A DNA stretch of 63,627 nucleotides from an uncultured Peptostreptococcaceae bacterium (GTDB lineage Bacteria > Bacillota > Clostridia > Peptostreptococcales > Anaerovoracaceae), in the NCBI GenBank assembly GCA_910588185.1, contig CAJUQR010000009.1, forward strand, positions 1 to 63,627. The letters run 5' to 3'. The notes beneath the pieces are model-generated. The model did no database searches. It saw only the letters and a list, made by a program, of their open reading frames with translations, and had not been told where the DNA came from. Positions 1 through 8,749 of the stretch are shown here, piece after piece. The translations under genes and the position numbers were made by a program. How positions within the stretch are numbered: position 1 is the stretch's first letter; each line of letters begins with the position of its first letter.

Positions 1-219
1 TGCTGAGATTTAATTATATCGGCGTTGCCGCAAGGTTGCAATCATTGAAACCCAGCGACATATTCTTACAGCTGGCTTATAATGAACGCACGATTATATT
101 TGCAGCTTTGCTGCAAAGAAGCGTTCATTGAAACATGACGACATATTCTGCAGTCATGTTATAATGATTGCTGAGATTTAAATATGTCGGCGTTGCCGCA
201 TAGTATTATAATCGTTTTG
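1..219. repeat. Array of ~82-bp hairpin repeats upstream of glnS
   Basis: Two kinds of inverted repeat alternate. Type H has outer arms such as AATGAACGC (81-89) with GCGTTCATT (121-129), or AATGATTGC (163-171) with a wobble-paired partner near 210-216. Inside sits a small hairpin: CGGC-GTT-GCCG at 20-30 and 188-198, and TTTGCAGC-TTT-GCTGCAAA at 99-117. Type S keeps a constant core GACATATTCT (57-66, 140-149) flanked by arms that differ but stay complementary: CCAGC/GCTGG at 52-75 and ACATGAC/GTCATGT at 133-159. Each unit ends in TTATAATG, which resembles a -10 box. The array runs off the left edge of the window. No known family is recognised. Confidence 0.7.
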
Positions 220-253
220 AAATTCTGAATAGAATTAACTTGGAGGAGTTAAA

Positions 254-1879
254 ATGGCTGATAATTTCATTCATGATATTATTGAGAAAGATTTAGAAAA
301 TAAAAAGTACGGAGACAAGGTGTATACGCGCTTTCCTCCTGAACCAAATGGTTATTTGCATATAGGACATGCAAAATCTATATGCCTTAATTTTTCGACG
401 GCTGCTAAATATGGCGGCAAATGTAACCTGAGATATGATGATACTAATCCGGTAAAAGAGGACGTGGAATATGTAGACTCTATTGAAGAAGATGTAAGAT
501 GGCTTGGGTTTGACTGGGATGAAAGACTTTGGGCTTCCGATTACTTTGATAAGATGTACGAGGCGGCAATTGAGCTGATTAAAAAAGGTAAGGCTTTTGT
601 ATGCGATTTGAGTGGTGATGAGATTAAGGAATATAGAGGAACGCTTAAAGAACCAGGAAAAGAGAGTCCTTATCGTAACAGAACAGTAGAAGAGAACCTC
701 AAGCTGTTTGAGGAAATGAGAGAAGGCAAATACAGCGATGGTGAGAAAGTTCTTCGTGCCAAAATTGATATGGCTTCTCCAAACATAAATATGAGAGATC
801 CTATTATATATAGAATAGCACATGCTTCTCATCATAATACAGGTGATAAATGGTGTATATATCCTATGTACGACTTTGCGCATCCTATTGAAGATGCCAT
901 TGAGGGCATAACACATTCAATTTGTACTCTTGAGTTTGAGGATCATAGACCGTTATATGACTGGGTGATAAGAGAAGTGGGCTGGTGGACTGAGCCGCCG
1001 CAGCAGATTGAATTCGCAAGACTGAATTTGACCAATACTGTCATGTCTAAGAGATATCTTAAAGCGATGGTAGACGACGGAACTGTTGATGGCTGGGATG
1101 ACCCTCGTATGCCAACTATTGCAGGCATAAGGCGCAGAGGATATACTCCTGAAGCAGTAAGAAATTTTTGCGAAACTATAGGCGTCGCTAAAGGTAACAG
1201 CACTGTTGATATTTCTCTCTTGGAACATTGTGTGAGAGAAGACCTCAAGGAAAAAGTCCAAAGCAAAAATGTTGTTTTCAATCCTGTAAAAGTTATAATA
1301 ACCAATTATCCTGAGGGACAATCTGAAATGTGTGAGATAGAAAATAACTCGCAAGTTCCTGATATGGGAACAAGAGAGGTTTCTTTCTCAAGAGAACTTT
1401 GGATTGACGGAGCTGACTTTATGGAAGAACCTCCTAAAAAGTACTTTAGACTTTTCCCAGGTAATGAAGTTCGTTTAAAAGGAGCATATTTTGTAACTTG
1501 CACAGACTTTGTTAAGAATGAGGATGGCAGTATTAAGGAGATTCATTGTACTTATGATCCTGAAACAAGAAGCGGAAGCGGATTTGAAGGACGTAAGGTC
1601 AAGGGTACTATCCACTTTGTTGATGCGGCGACGGCAGTACCAATTACAATTCGACAATATGATTATTTGTTAAAAGAAGATGAAAACGGAGAAATGGTAT
1701 CTAATCCTGAAACTGTTAAGACATCTGTTGCATATGCAGAAGCGTCGGTAAGAGATGTTAAAGGAGGAGAGAGATTCCAGTTCTTCAGACACGGATACTT
1801 TGTTGCAGATACAAAGCTATACACAAAAGAAGACCCAGTATTTAATGAAATAGTTGGTTTAAAAAGTTCTTGGAAATAA
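254..1879 (+). CDS. glnS: Glutaminyl-tRNA synthetase
   Basis: Class I aminoacyl-tRNA synthetase that charges tRNA-Gln with glutamine in the cytoplasm. The HIGH signature is at residues 36-39 and the MSKR version of the KMSKS loop at 264-267, and the C-terminal anticodon-binding beta-barrels are present. At 541 aa it is close to the 554 aa of the E. coli enzyme. The start follows a good ribosome binding site, TTGGAGGAG. Many Firmicutes make Gln-tRNA by the GatCAB route instead, so a real GlnRS is of some taxonomic use. A gene for an AIM24-like protein follows 14 nt downstream and is probably co-transcribed. Confidence 0.97.
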   Translation: MADNFIHDIIEKDLENKKYGDKVYTRFPPEPNGYLHIGHAKSICLNFSTAAKYGGKCNLRYDDTNPVKEDVEYVDSIEEDVRWLGFDWDERLWASDYFDKMYEAAIELIKKGKAFVCDLSGDEIKEYRGTLKEPGKESPYRNRTVEENLKLFEEMREGKYSDGEKVLRAKIDMASPNINMRDPIIYRIAHASHHNTGDKWCIYPMYDFAHPIEDAIEGITHSICTLEFEDHRPLYDWVIREVGWWTEPPQQIEFARLNLTNTVMSKRYLKAMVDDGTVDGWDDPRMPTIAGIRRRGYTPEAVRNFCETIGVAKGNSTVDISLLEHCVREDLKEKVQSKNVVFNPVKVIITNYPEGQSEMCEIENNSQVPDMGTREVSFSRELWIDGADFMEEPPKKYFRLFPGNEVRLKGAYFVTCTDFVKNEDGSIKEIHCTYDPETRSGSGFEGRKVKGTIHFVDAATAVPITIRQYDYLLKEDENGEMVSNPETVKTSVAYAEASVRDVKGGERFQFFRHGYFVADTKLYTKEDPVFNEIVGLKSSWK

Positions 1880-1893
1880 AGAGGTGATTTTTT

Positions 1894-2574
1894 ATGAAGT
1901 ATGAGATTAAGGGAGAACCGTTACCGGTAGTTATCTGTGAGCTTGAGAATGGTGAACAGATGATAACAGAGAGAGGAAGCATGAGCTGGATGACTCCTAA
2001 TGTGAAGATGGAGACGACCAGTAACGGAGGTGTAGGAAAAGCTCTGGGACGTATGTTTGCAGGAGAAGCGCTTTTTCAGAATAAGTATACTGCACAGGGA
2101 CCAAATGCCAGTATAGCGTTTGCTTCCAGCTTTCCGGGAAGCATATTGGCTCTTAACATAACTCCGGATAGACCTATTATAGTTCAAAAGAGTGCATTTT
2201 TGGCATCTGAAAGTACTGTAGAATTATCAGTTCATTTTCAAAAGAAATTAGGCTCAGGTTTTTTTGGCGGCGAAGGATTTATCATGCAGAAGCTGTCTGG
2301 AAACGGAACGGCATTTATTGAGATAGACGGTTATGCTGTTGAATATGAATTAGCTCCTGGGCAGCAGATGGTCATAGACACAGGATATCTTGCAATGATG
2401 GATGCAACGTGCAAGATGGATGTAACTACTGTAAAAGGTGTTAAGAATGTATTATTTGGAGGGGAAGGCTTGTTTAATACTTTGGTGACAGGTCCTGGTA
2501 AGATTGTACTTCAGACAATGCCTATAAGTGATGTAGCAGGAGCATTGCTAGCTTATCTGCCTACAGGAAAATAA
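1894..2574 (+). CDS. AIM24 / TIGR00266 family protein
   Basis: A 226-residue soluble protein of the AIM24/TIGR00266 family, recognised by glycine-rich beta-strand repeats, including a FFGGEGF motif near residues 123-129 and its echo LFGGEGLF near residues 188-195. There is no signal peptide or membrane segment. The family is widespread in bacteria and its biochemical role is not established; a related mitochondrial protein gives the family its name. It follows glnS closely and is followed by a hairpin terminator, so the two genes form a short transcription unit. The family call is firm; no function is claimed. Confidence 0.85.
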   Translation: MKYEIKGEPLPVVICELENGEQMITERGSMSWMTPNVKMETTSNGGVGKALGRMFAGEALFQNKYTAQGPNASIAFASSFPGSILALNITPDRPIIVQKSAFLASESTVELSVHFQKKLGSGFFGGEGFIMQKLSGNGTAFIEIDGYAVEYELAPGQQMVIDTGYLAMMDATCKMDVTTVKGVKNVLFGGEGLFNTLVTGPGKIVLQTMPISDVAGALLAYLPTGK

Positions 2575-2584
2575 AGAAAATTTT

Positions 2585-2610
2585 AGAGTCGCCTTAATGG
2601 CGGCTCTTTG
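2585..2610 (+). terminator. Hairpin terminator after the AIM24-like gene
   Basis: AGAGTCGCC (2585-2593) pairs with GGCGGCTCT (2599-2607) around a 5-nt loop and is followed by a short T tract. The T run is short, so termination may be partial. Confidence 0.6.
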
Positions 2611-2627
2611 AAGATAAGGGGTAAAAT

Positions 2628-3347
2628 ATGCTGGAAAAATACGGTGTTACATTGATAATATGTATTTGCGCAATAGGTATAGGAGTCATACTTGGCAATG
2701 GGGCAGTATATTTTTTTAACAGAATTCCGGGTAAATGGCTTTGTGATTATGGGCAGACGCCGGATGAGGAGCTTGTTAATCCGACACATCAGAGAATAAA
2801 AAGCACACCTTGGAAATATTTGTTTACAGGTTTGTTCATAATATTAGGTATCAAGCTTGGTTTGGAAGATTTTATGTATGCTGTGGCTGTTATGGCATCT
2901 TTTTGGCTAATGCTTGAGATGAGTATTGCGGATATAAAATATAGAATTGTTCCCGACCAGTTAATAATGTTACTTATTGTAACAGCCCTTGGATATATTC
3001 CTTATCATAATAGAGGACCTATAGACGGTCTTTGGGGTGCGCTTATTGGGTTTGGTGTAATGTTGTTTATCGGTATTTTAGGCAAACTGATATACAAAAA
3101 AGATACTCTCGGCGGCGGAGATATAAAGTTGTTTGCTGCTATAGGGCTATGTACAGGAGTAGATGGAATTATTATAATATTCGTACTTACCACTCTTTTA
3201 AGTGCAGGGCATTTTTGCTGGCTTCTTTTGAGAAAAAGGATAAAATCAGGAGATAAACAACCAATGGTACCATATATCACAATATCTTCATTGATTTATC
3301 TAGTCATTTTACACGAAATAAGTTATAATATTATGGTGAATTTATAG
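2628..3347 (+). CDS. A24-family prepilin-type peptidase, membrane protein
   Basis: A 239-residue multi-pass membrane protein of the aspartic A24 peptidase family, which cleaves type IV prepilin-like leader peptides at the inner face of the membrane. The two catalytic-aspartate motifs are visible: ADIKYRIVP around residue 105 and GGGDIKL around residue 165. The N-terminal zinc/methyltransferase domain of full-length PilD is missing, as in short A24 enzymes. No pilin or secretion genes lie in the window, so the substrate is unknown. The start follows an AAGGGG ribosome binding site just after the preceding terminator. It could equally be described as a TadV/CpaA-like peptidase. Confidence 0.85.
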   Translation: MLEKYGVTLIICICAIGIGVILGNGAVYFFNRIPGKWLCDYGQTPDEELVNPTHQRIKSTPWKYLFTGLFIILGIKLGLEDFMYAVAVMASFWLMLEMSIADIKYRIVPDQLIMLLIVTALGYIPYHNRGPIDGLWGALIGFGVMLFIGILGKLIYKKDTLGGGDIKLFAAIGLCTGVDGIIIIFVLTTLLSAGHFCWLLLRKRIKSGDKQPMVPYITISSLIYLVILHEISYNIMVNL

Positions 3348-3361
3348 TATGAGGTAAATAA

Positions 3362-3655
3362 ATGATAACAAGTAAACAAAGAAGTTTTCTGAAAGGATTG
3401 GCTCACGATATAGAACCTACTGTATATATAGGCAAAGCAGGGCTTACAGAAAACGTTATAAAAGAAATAGATATGTGCCTTGAAGCAAGAGAATTGGTGA
3501 AGGTGAAGTTGCAGGAAGGTTTTGATGTGAAGCCTAAGGATGTGGCTAACAGTTTGCTTGAGCCTTTAAAAGCAGAATTTGTACAGGCAATAGGACGTAA
3601 ATTTACTCTTTATAGAGCTTCAAAGGAAAATAAACAAATAATTTTACCAAGATAG
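3362..3655 (+). CDS. yhbY: YhbY-type CRM-domain RNA-binding protein
   Basis: A 97-residue protein consisting of a single CRM domain, the fold found in YhbY proteins that associate with pre-50S ribosomal particles. The GxxG RNA-binding loop appears as GKAG near residues 24-27, and the family pattern ending in G-R-K-F-x-L-Y-R is present near the C-terminus. Length is typical. The stop lies 3 nt before the truA start, so the pair is probably translated together as an RNA-maturation unit. Confidence 0.93.
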   Translation: MITSKQRSFLKGLAHDIEPTVYIGKAGLTENVIKEIDMCLEARELVKVKLQEGFDVKPKDVANSLLEPLKAEFVQAIGRKFTLYRASKENKQIILPR

Positions 3656-3658
3656 CTT

Positions 3659-4429
3659 ATGGAAAGGAATTTTTTGCTTACAATAGAATACGATGGAAGC
3701 AATTTTTCCGGATGGCAGAGGCAGCCAAACGCCCGAACGGTTCAAGGTGAAATGGAAAAGGTTTTGACAAAAGTGTGCGGCGCTAAAGTTGAACTGAATG
3801 GGACAAGCCGTACTGATGCCGGGGTTCATGCTCTGGGGCAGAGAGCTTCTTTTAAAGGAGAATATGGAATCCCTACTGATAAGATAATGAACGCATCAAA
3901 TAATCATCTTTGCGGCGGTAAGAGGCTGGGAAGTCTCATAGGAGATATTAGGATAAAAAATCTTGAGGAAAAACCTTTAGACTTTCATGCCAGATTTGAT
4001 TCAAAAGGGAAAAAATATCGGTATGTGATTCAAAACGGAGGACAAGTCAATATATTCAGGAGAAATTATTGTTATTATGTAGAAGCTCCTTTAGATATAG
4101 AGTCCATGAAAGATGCAGCTAAGTATATAATAGGAACTCATGATTTTGCTTGTTTTCAGGCTTCCGGAAGTCAGATAAGAGAGACTACGGTAAGGACTGT
4201 TTATGACCTTGATGTATATAAGGACAGTGACGACGTTATTTTGGAAATTTCAGGAGATGGCTTTTTATATAACATGGTAAGAATAATTGCGGGGACGTTG
4301 GTTGAAGTTGGCTTGGGCAAGATCAAGCCCGATAAAGTTAAACTTGCCATTGACTCCGGCCTTCGCCAAAATGCAGGACATACGGCGCCGGCACAGGGAT
4401 TGTATTTAGTTGAAGTTTATTACGAATAG
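3659..4429 (+). CDS. truA: tRNA pseudouridine(38-40) synthase TruA
   Basis: Makes pseudouridine in the anticodon stem-loop of tRNAs. The catalytic aspartate is D53 in the conserved SRTDAGVHA block, and the family N-terminal block with YDG..F.GWQRQP is intact. At 256 aa it has the usual length. It lies between yhbY and the dCMP deaminase gene. Its stop codon TAG forms part of the TAGGAG ribosome binding site of the next gene, which suggests translational coupling. Confidence 0.97.
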   Translation: MERNFLLTIEYDGSNFSGWQRQPNARTVQGEMEKVLTKVCGAKVELNGTSRTDAGVHALGQRASFKGEYGIPTDKIMNASNNHLCGGKRLGSLIGDIRIKNLEEKPLDFHARFDSKGKKYRYVIQNGGQVNIFRRNYCYYVEAPLDIESMKDAAKYIIGTHDFACFQASGSQIRETTVRTVYDLDVYKDSDDVILEISGDGFLYNMVRIIAGTLVEVGLGKIKPDKVKLAIDSGLRQNAGHTAPAQGLYLVEVYYE

Positions 4430-4439
4430 GAGATTTGAA

Positions 4440-4883
4440 ATGGATAGACCTACTTGGGATGAGTATTTTATGGAAATGGCAGAGCTGACGGCAAAGAGGT
4501 CAACATGTATGAGAAGAAGCGTAGGAGCTGTTATAGTTAAGGATCGTCATGCTATTGCGACAGGATATAACGGAGCGCCTAGAGGAATAATGCATTGTGA
4601 AGAAAGAGGCGGATGTCTGCGCCAGCAAATGGGAGTGCCTTCAGGTCAAAGACATGAATTGTGTATGGCGCTTCATGCAGAACAAAATGCCATAATTCAA
4701 GCAGCAGCAATGGGTCATGGAATTGAAGGAGGAACCATTTATATTACTCATCAACCATGTGCAATATGTGCAAAGATGATAATAAATGCCGGAATAAGCA
4801 GAATAGTAATAAGGGAAGGATACCCTGATGAGCTGGCAGCGTCAATACTTGAAGAAGCAGGACTTAAAATAGAAAAGTTATAG
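4440..4883 (+). CDS. dCMP deaminase (ComEB-type cytidine/deoxycytidylate deaminase)
   Basis: Zinc enzyme that deaminates dCMP to dUMP, feeding thymidylate synthesis. The zinc site is clear: HAEQNAI holds the catalytic His-Glu, and PCAICAK supplies the two cysteines. A longer open frame starts upstream inside truA, but the ATG at 4440 sits 6 nt after TAGGAG and gives the usual 147-residue protein beginning MDRPTWDEYF. ComEB of Bacillus belongs to the same family. No competence genes are nearby. Confidence 0.93.
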   Translation: MDRPTWDEYFMEMAELTAKRSTCMRRSVGAVIVKDRHAIATGYNGAPRGIMHCEERGGCLRQQMGVPSGQRHELCMALHAEQNAIIQAAAMGHGIEGGTIYITHQPCAICAKMIINAGISRIVIREGYPDELAASILEEAGLKIEKL

Positions 4884-4932
4884 ATTAATGTATTACGAAC
4901 ATGTTAAATTAATTTAAGGAGCATAAGTTGTT

Positions 4933-6000
4933 ATGTATAGCACTTTATGGGTGACTTTTTTGACTGCATTTGTATTATCCCTTGCGATAACTCCTCTTGC
5001 AATCAAATTAGCTCCCAAAATCGGAGCAGTAGATATTCCAAAAGACAATAGAAGAATGCATACAAAAGCTATGCCGAGATTTGGAGGTTTGGCAATATTT
5101 GTAGGAAGTACCATTGCCATGTTGATTTTTTTGAGGTTTGATTCTAGGATCATGTCCATAATAGTCGGCGGTGTGCTTATTTATATTCTCGGTATCACAG
5201 ATGATATAAGACACCTTTCGCCTAAGGTTAAGTTTATTGGTGAAGTTGTCGTGGCTGTCGTTATGTATATCAATGGAGTCAGAATAGAATTTTTAACTAA
5301 TTTTTTCGGCGAAGGTAACAGTCAGCTTGGTGGTGTTTTATGTTTTGTAATTACACTTATGTGGATTGTGGGAATTACGAATACAATAAATCTCATAGAT
5401 GGGCTTGACGGATTGGCGGCAGGTACAGCAGCAATAATTTCTCTGTGTATAGCCTATGCAGCATACATTCATGGAACATATTTAACTACAGGAGCCATGC
5501 TTGCGGTTGCAGGCGGAGCGCTGGGATTTTTACCATTTAATTTTTATCCCGCAAAGATATTCATGGGTGATGGAGGATCGTTGTATCTAGGATTCATGTT
5601 ATCAAGCTTATCGGTGCTGGGGACAGTTAAAAGTGCGACACTTTTTGCAGTAATTATACCGGTATTGGTTTTGGGAGTTCCTATTTTTGATACTTTCTTT
5701 GCTATAATAAGAAGATGGATAAATAAACGTCCAATAATGGAAGCAGATAGGGGACATCTTCACCATAGGCTTATGAATTTAGGATATGGTCAGAGAAGAG
5801 CTACATTGATGCTTTATGGTATTACTGGTATTATGGGAGTAGCTGCTGTATTGTTCAGCCGGGATTTGTATGTGGAATGTGCAGGACTTGCGGCTATAAC
5901 GCTTATGTATATATATATATTCCTTACAGATGCACAGCATACAGTTCCAAAGATAAAAGAAGAGCAAGAAGAAAAGAAAGAAAAAGAAGAAATAGAATAA
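4933..6000 (+). CDS. Undecaprenyl-phosphate sugar-1-phosphate transferase (TagO/WecA-like)
   Basis: Polytopic membrane enzyme of the MraY/WecA superfamily. It transfers a UDP-amino-sugar phosphate (normally GlcNAc-1-P) to undecaprenyl phosphate, the first step for wall teichoic acid or similar glycopolymers. Motifs seen are GITDD near residue 87, NLIDGLDGLA near residue 156, the MGDGGS block, and the cytoplasmic HLHHRL motif. About ten hydrophobic segments are followed by a highly charged lysine/glutamate tail of about 25 residues. Length is 355 aa. The tail is poly-purine at DNA level and probably not conserved. TagO and WecA cannot be told apart here. Confidence 0.9.
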   Translation: MYSTLWVTFLTAFVLSLAITPLAIKLAPKIGAVDIPKDNRRMHTKAMPRFGGLAIFVGSTIAMLIFLRFDSRIMSIIVGGVLIYILGITDDIRHLSPKVKFIGEVVVAVVMYINGVRIEFLTNFFGEGNSQLGGVLCFVITLMWIVGITNTINLIDGLDGLAAGTAAIISLCIAYAAYIHGTYLTTGAMLAVAGGALGFLPFNFYPAKIFMGDGGSLYLGFMLSSLSVLGTVKSATLFAVIIPVLVLGVPIFDTFFAIIRRWINKRPIMEADRGHLHHRLMNLGYGQRRATLMLYGITGIMGVAAVLFSRDLYVECAGLAAITLMYIYIFLTDAQHTVPKIKEEQEEKKEKEEIE

Positions 6001-6064
6001 TATGACGGTACTGACTTCCGAAGGTTTTCTGAGGAGAAAGGCTATATAAAAATTAAGGGATAAG

Positions 6065-6091
6065 TGCCAGTTTTTTGGCATTTATTTTTTT
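6065..6091 (+). terminator. Hairpin with long T tract after the TagO-like gene
   Basis: TGCCA (6065-6069) and TGGCA (6076-6080) form a short stem followed by a T-rich run to 6091. The stem is weak, and it immediately precedes the ribosome binding site of the next gene. Confidence 0.5.
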
Positions 6092-6108
6092 GGAAAGGAG
6101 GGCGGTTT

Positions 6109-6354
6109 ATGGACACTAGAGTAGCGTTAATAAGCATAATTGTAGAGGATATTGAGGCGGCAGAGAAGATTAATAGACTTTTGCATGAGTATAGGCAACA
6201 TATAATAGGTCGAATGGGATTGCCGTATAAACCTAAAAAAATATCTGTAATAAGCGTGGCTGTCGATGCGCCTATGGACGCTATAAGCGCTCTTTCAGGT
6301 AAATTGGGAGCTATAAACGGAGTCAGTACCAAGACTATATATTCAAAAATGTAA
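6109..6354 (+). CDS. TM1266-type iron-only hydrogenase system putative regulator
   Basis: An 81-residue protein with the ferredoxin-like/ACT-like pattern of the TM1266 family (often annotated as iron-only hydrogenase system putative regulator). It starts MDTRVALISIIVED and ends with a conserved turn GVSTKTIYSK. The ATG at 6109 follows a strong AAAGGAGGG ribosome binding site; an upstream in-frame ATG inside the terminator is rejected. Members are often found near hydrogenase maturation genes. Here the neighbour is an ABC importer, which suggests a shared regulon but proves nothing. No DNA-binding motif is visible in so small a protein. Confidence 0.8.
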   Translation: MDTRVALISIIVEDIEAAEKINRLLHEYRQHIIGRMGLPYKPKKISVISVAVDAPMDAISALSGKLGAINGVSTKTIYSKM

Positions 6355-6378
6355 ATTTTGAAAGAAAAGAGGTACAAA

Positions 6379-7356
6379 ATGAAAAAATTAATTACGATGG
6401 TACTTGCAGCAGTGATGGTATTTTCAATGCTTGCAGGCTGCGGTGAAAAAACATCAGAAACAGTCAGTGAGGTTGTTAATGTTGCCGCTTTAAACGGTCC
6501 TACAGGAATGGCAATGGTGCAGCTTATGGACATGGAAGATAAATATAATATTACTACATATCAAGCGCCTACTGATGTGACAGCAAAAGTAATTAACGGT
6601 GAAGTAGATGTGGCAGCGGTTCCTTCCAATTTGGCAGCAGTTTTGTATAACAAGACAAAGGGCGAGATTGTTGCTATAAGCCCTATAGCCCTTGGTATGC
6701 TTCAGATTATCGGTAATGATGTGGACCTTAAAAATGTAAGCGATTTAAAAGGAAAAACCATAGTTGCAAGCGGCCAGGGAGGAACTCCTGAGTATATACT
6801 TAGAAAGATTCTTGAAGAGAATAATCTCATCATTTATGAAGATGTAAAAGTAGAGTGGCTTGCTAATCACTCAGAAGTAAATTCTAAGCTTCTCAGCCAA
6901 AAAGGAATGATAGCTATGGTTCCCGAACCTTTTGCGTCCTCAGCAATTGCAGCAGGTGAAGAAGGCAATGTTAAACAATTATTCGACCTTAATAATTTAT
7001 GGGAAGAATTTGTTGGAGAGGAACTGCCTATGGGAGTTCTTATTGCATCAAAATCATTTGTGCAAGAAAGAGGAGATGATTTAAAGGTTCTGCTCAGTGA
7101 TTTAGGAAAATCTGTGGAGTTTATCAATGACTCTCCTGAAGAAGCAGCAAAGACAATTGTTGAAAAAGGCTTCATAGGCAATGTTGATATAGCAGAAAGT
7201 GCAATACCGGGATGTAATATAGTTTTATATCAAGATAAAAACCTGGAAGCAGGCAAAAATATGCTCAAGACTTTTTATGAAACATTATTTGAAATGGATC
7301 CAGCTTCTGTAGGAGGCACAATACCGGATGAAAATTTATACTACAGCGAAAAATAA
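6379..7356 (+). CDS. ABC transporter substrate-binding lipoprotein (SsuA/THI5-like)
   Basis: Extracellular lipoprotein that would deliver a ligand to the fused permease-ATPase encoded next. A lipoprotein signal peptide is present, with a lipobox LAGC at residues 20-23 (MKKLITMVLAAVMVFSMLAG then Cys). The body resembles the type II periplasmic-binding fold of SsuA/THI5 proteins: GPTGMAMV, a repeated nGEVDVAAVPSN motif, and MVPEPFAS. At 325 aa it is of usual size. The ligand is unknown; sulfonates, thiamine precursors or an anion are typical for the family. The 3' end overlaps the next gene by 29 nt, which implies coupled translation. Confidence 0.85.
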   Translation: MKKLITMVLAAVMVFSMLAGCGEKTSETVSEVVNVAALNGPTGMAMVQLMDMEDKYNITTYQAPTDVTAKVINGEVDVAAVPSNLAAVLYNKTKGEIVAISPIALGMLQIIGNDVDLKNVSDLKGKTIVASGQGGTPEYILRKILEENNLIIYEDVKVEWLANHSEVNSKLLSQKGMIAMVPEPFASSAIAAGEEGNVKQLFDLNNLWEEFVGEELPMGVLIASKSFVQERGDDLKVLLSDLGKSVEFINDSPEEAAKTIVEKGFIGNVDIAESAIPGCNIVLYQDKNLEAGKNMLKTFYETLFEMDPASVGGTIPDENLYYSEK

Positions 7357-8749
7357 AAAAATATTCAGTCAAATTTTAATCTTTGTATTTTGGATTGGCT
7401 TTTGGCAATGTGCGGCCATGCTGATAGATAAACCGCTTCTTTTGCCATCACCTATCGAAACGCTGCAAGCATTGATACGATTGGCAGGGAAAAGGGACTT
7501 TTATCTGAACATAGGATTTACATTTATGAGATGTATTATCTCTATGGTGCTGGCTTTTGGGCTTGGAATGATATTTTCGTGGTGTGCATATAAAAATAAG
7601 CTTATAAGAGGTTTTTTAAATTTTCCTGTTGGATTTTTTAAAGCTGTACCTGTGATGGCTATAATAATTTATGTCATTTTGCTTGCGCCTGCTGATTCTG
7701 TAGCGGTTATAGTATGCTTTTTTATGTGTTTTCCTGTAGTATATACCAATATACTAGAGGGGTTTGATTCGATGGATAATCAGCTTTTAGAATTGGCGAA
7801 GATATATGAAGTTACAGGCATGAATAGATTCAGGTATATATACATACCGGGAGTTATGGTTCAGATTAAAGCTGCAATAAAACTCATTGCAGGACTGAGC
7901 TGGAAGGCTGTGGTTGCTGCGGAGGTTTTATCTATACCTAAATATTCTTTAGGTTATCAAATGATGAATGCAAAATATTATCTTGAAACTGACTTTTTGT
8001 TTGTATATATATTTGTTATAGTAACGTTTAGTCTTGCAGTTGAGAAAGCCATAAAGACTGTGATTAACCGATGGGATTTTAGAGCTTATGATTACAGCAA
8101 GATTGTTAAGGGTTTAAAGAGTAATCCCGGGTATGAGAGTAAAGTGCCGTGTGAGGTGAATATTCGTCATCTTTCTAAAGACTTTGATGGAAAAGGTGTT
8201 CTCGATGACGTGAATATACAATTTAAAAAGGGCGAGGTTACAGCAATTGTAGGCCCATCAGGACAGGGAAAGACCACCCTTGTGAGGATAATAGCAGGAC
8301 TAGAAAAACAGAAATCGGGTATGGTAGAAAAGGGACCTATGAGGACGTCTTATCTCTTTCAGGAGGACAGACTTATTCCATGGCTTAATGTATTTGATAA
8401 TATTGCTTTTGGCATTGTCAGTATGGAAGATGACATCGAGAAAAAAGTAGTTTCTATAGCAGATATGCTGGAAATTTCAGATGTACTTTGGAAACTGCCA
8501 GGAGAGCTCAGCGGCGGGATGAGACATAGAGTAGCCCTTGGAAGAACTTTTATATGCGAATCTTCCCTGCTTATTTTAGATGAGCCGTTCAGAGGTCTTG
8601 ATGAAGATTTGAAAGGACGCATAATAAAGAGATTGTGGAAAAGAGTAACTTGTGATAAGACAGTGCTTCTTATTACCCACAATCGAAATGACGCAGACAG
8701 ACTAAGTGACAGAGTTATAGAATATGAGGACTTCCGAGCACAAAATTGA
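7328..8749 (+). CDS. ABC importer permease-ATPase fusion
   Basis: One 473-residue polypeptide carries both importer parts. Residues 1-245 are an SsuC/TauC-like inner-membrane permease with about six hydrophobic segments. Residues 265-473 are an ABC ATPase with Walker A GPSGQGKTT at 309-317, signature LSGGMRHR near 394, Walker B LLILDEPF, and the switch histidine in LLITHNR. These are usually separate genes, for example ssuB and ssuC. The frame is continuous with no stop or overlap between the parts, so this is a real fusion. The ATG at 7328 lies within the binding-protein gene and has an AGGAGG site 11 nt upstream. The gene ends 35 nt inside the convergent lysR gene. Confidence 0.88.
   Translation: MKIYTTAKNKKIFSQILIFVFWIGFWQCAAMLIDKPLLLPSPIETLQALIRLAGKRDFYLNIGFTFMRCIISMVLAFGLGMIFSWCAYKNKLIRGFLNFPVGFFKAVPVMAIIIYVILLAPADSVAVIVCFFMCFPVVYTNILEGFDSMDNQLLELAKIYEVTGMNRFRYIYIPGVMVQIKAAIKLIAGLSWKAVVAAEVLSIPKYSLGYQMMNAKYYLETDFLFVYIFVIVTFSLAVEKAIKTVINRWDFRAYDYSKIVKGLKSNPGYESKVPCEVNIRHLSKDFDGKGVLDDVNIQFKKGEVTAIVGPSGQGKTTLVRIIAGLEKQKSGMVEKGPMRTSYLFQEDRLIPWLNVFDNIAFGIVSMEDDIEKKVVSIADMLEISDVLWKLPGELSGGMRHRVALGRTFICESSLLILDEPFRGLDEDLKGRIIKRLWKRVTCDKTVLLITHNRNDADRLSDRVIEYEDFRAQN

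Noticed and set aside
2628..3347. Prepilin-type peptidase as part of a pilus or competence cluster.
   Set aside because: No pilin, ATPase or assembly genes lie nearby; the ComEB-like dCMP deaminase is a metabolic enzyme and not sufficient evidence.
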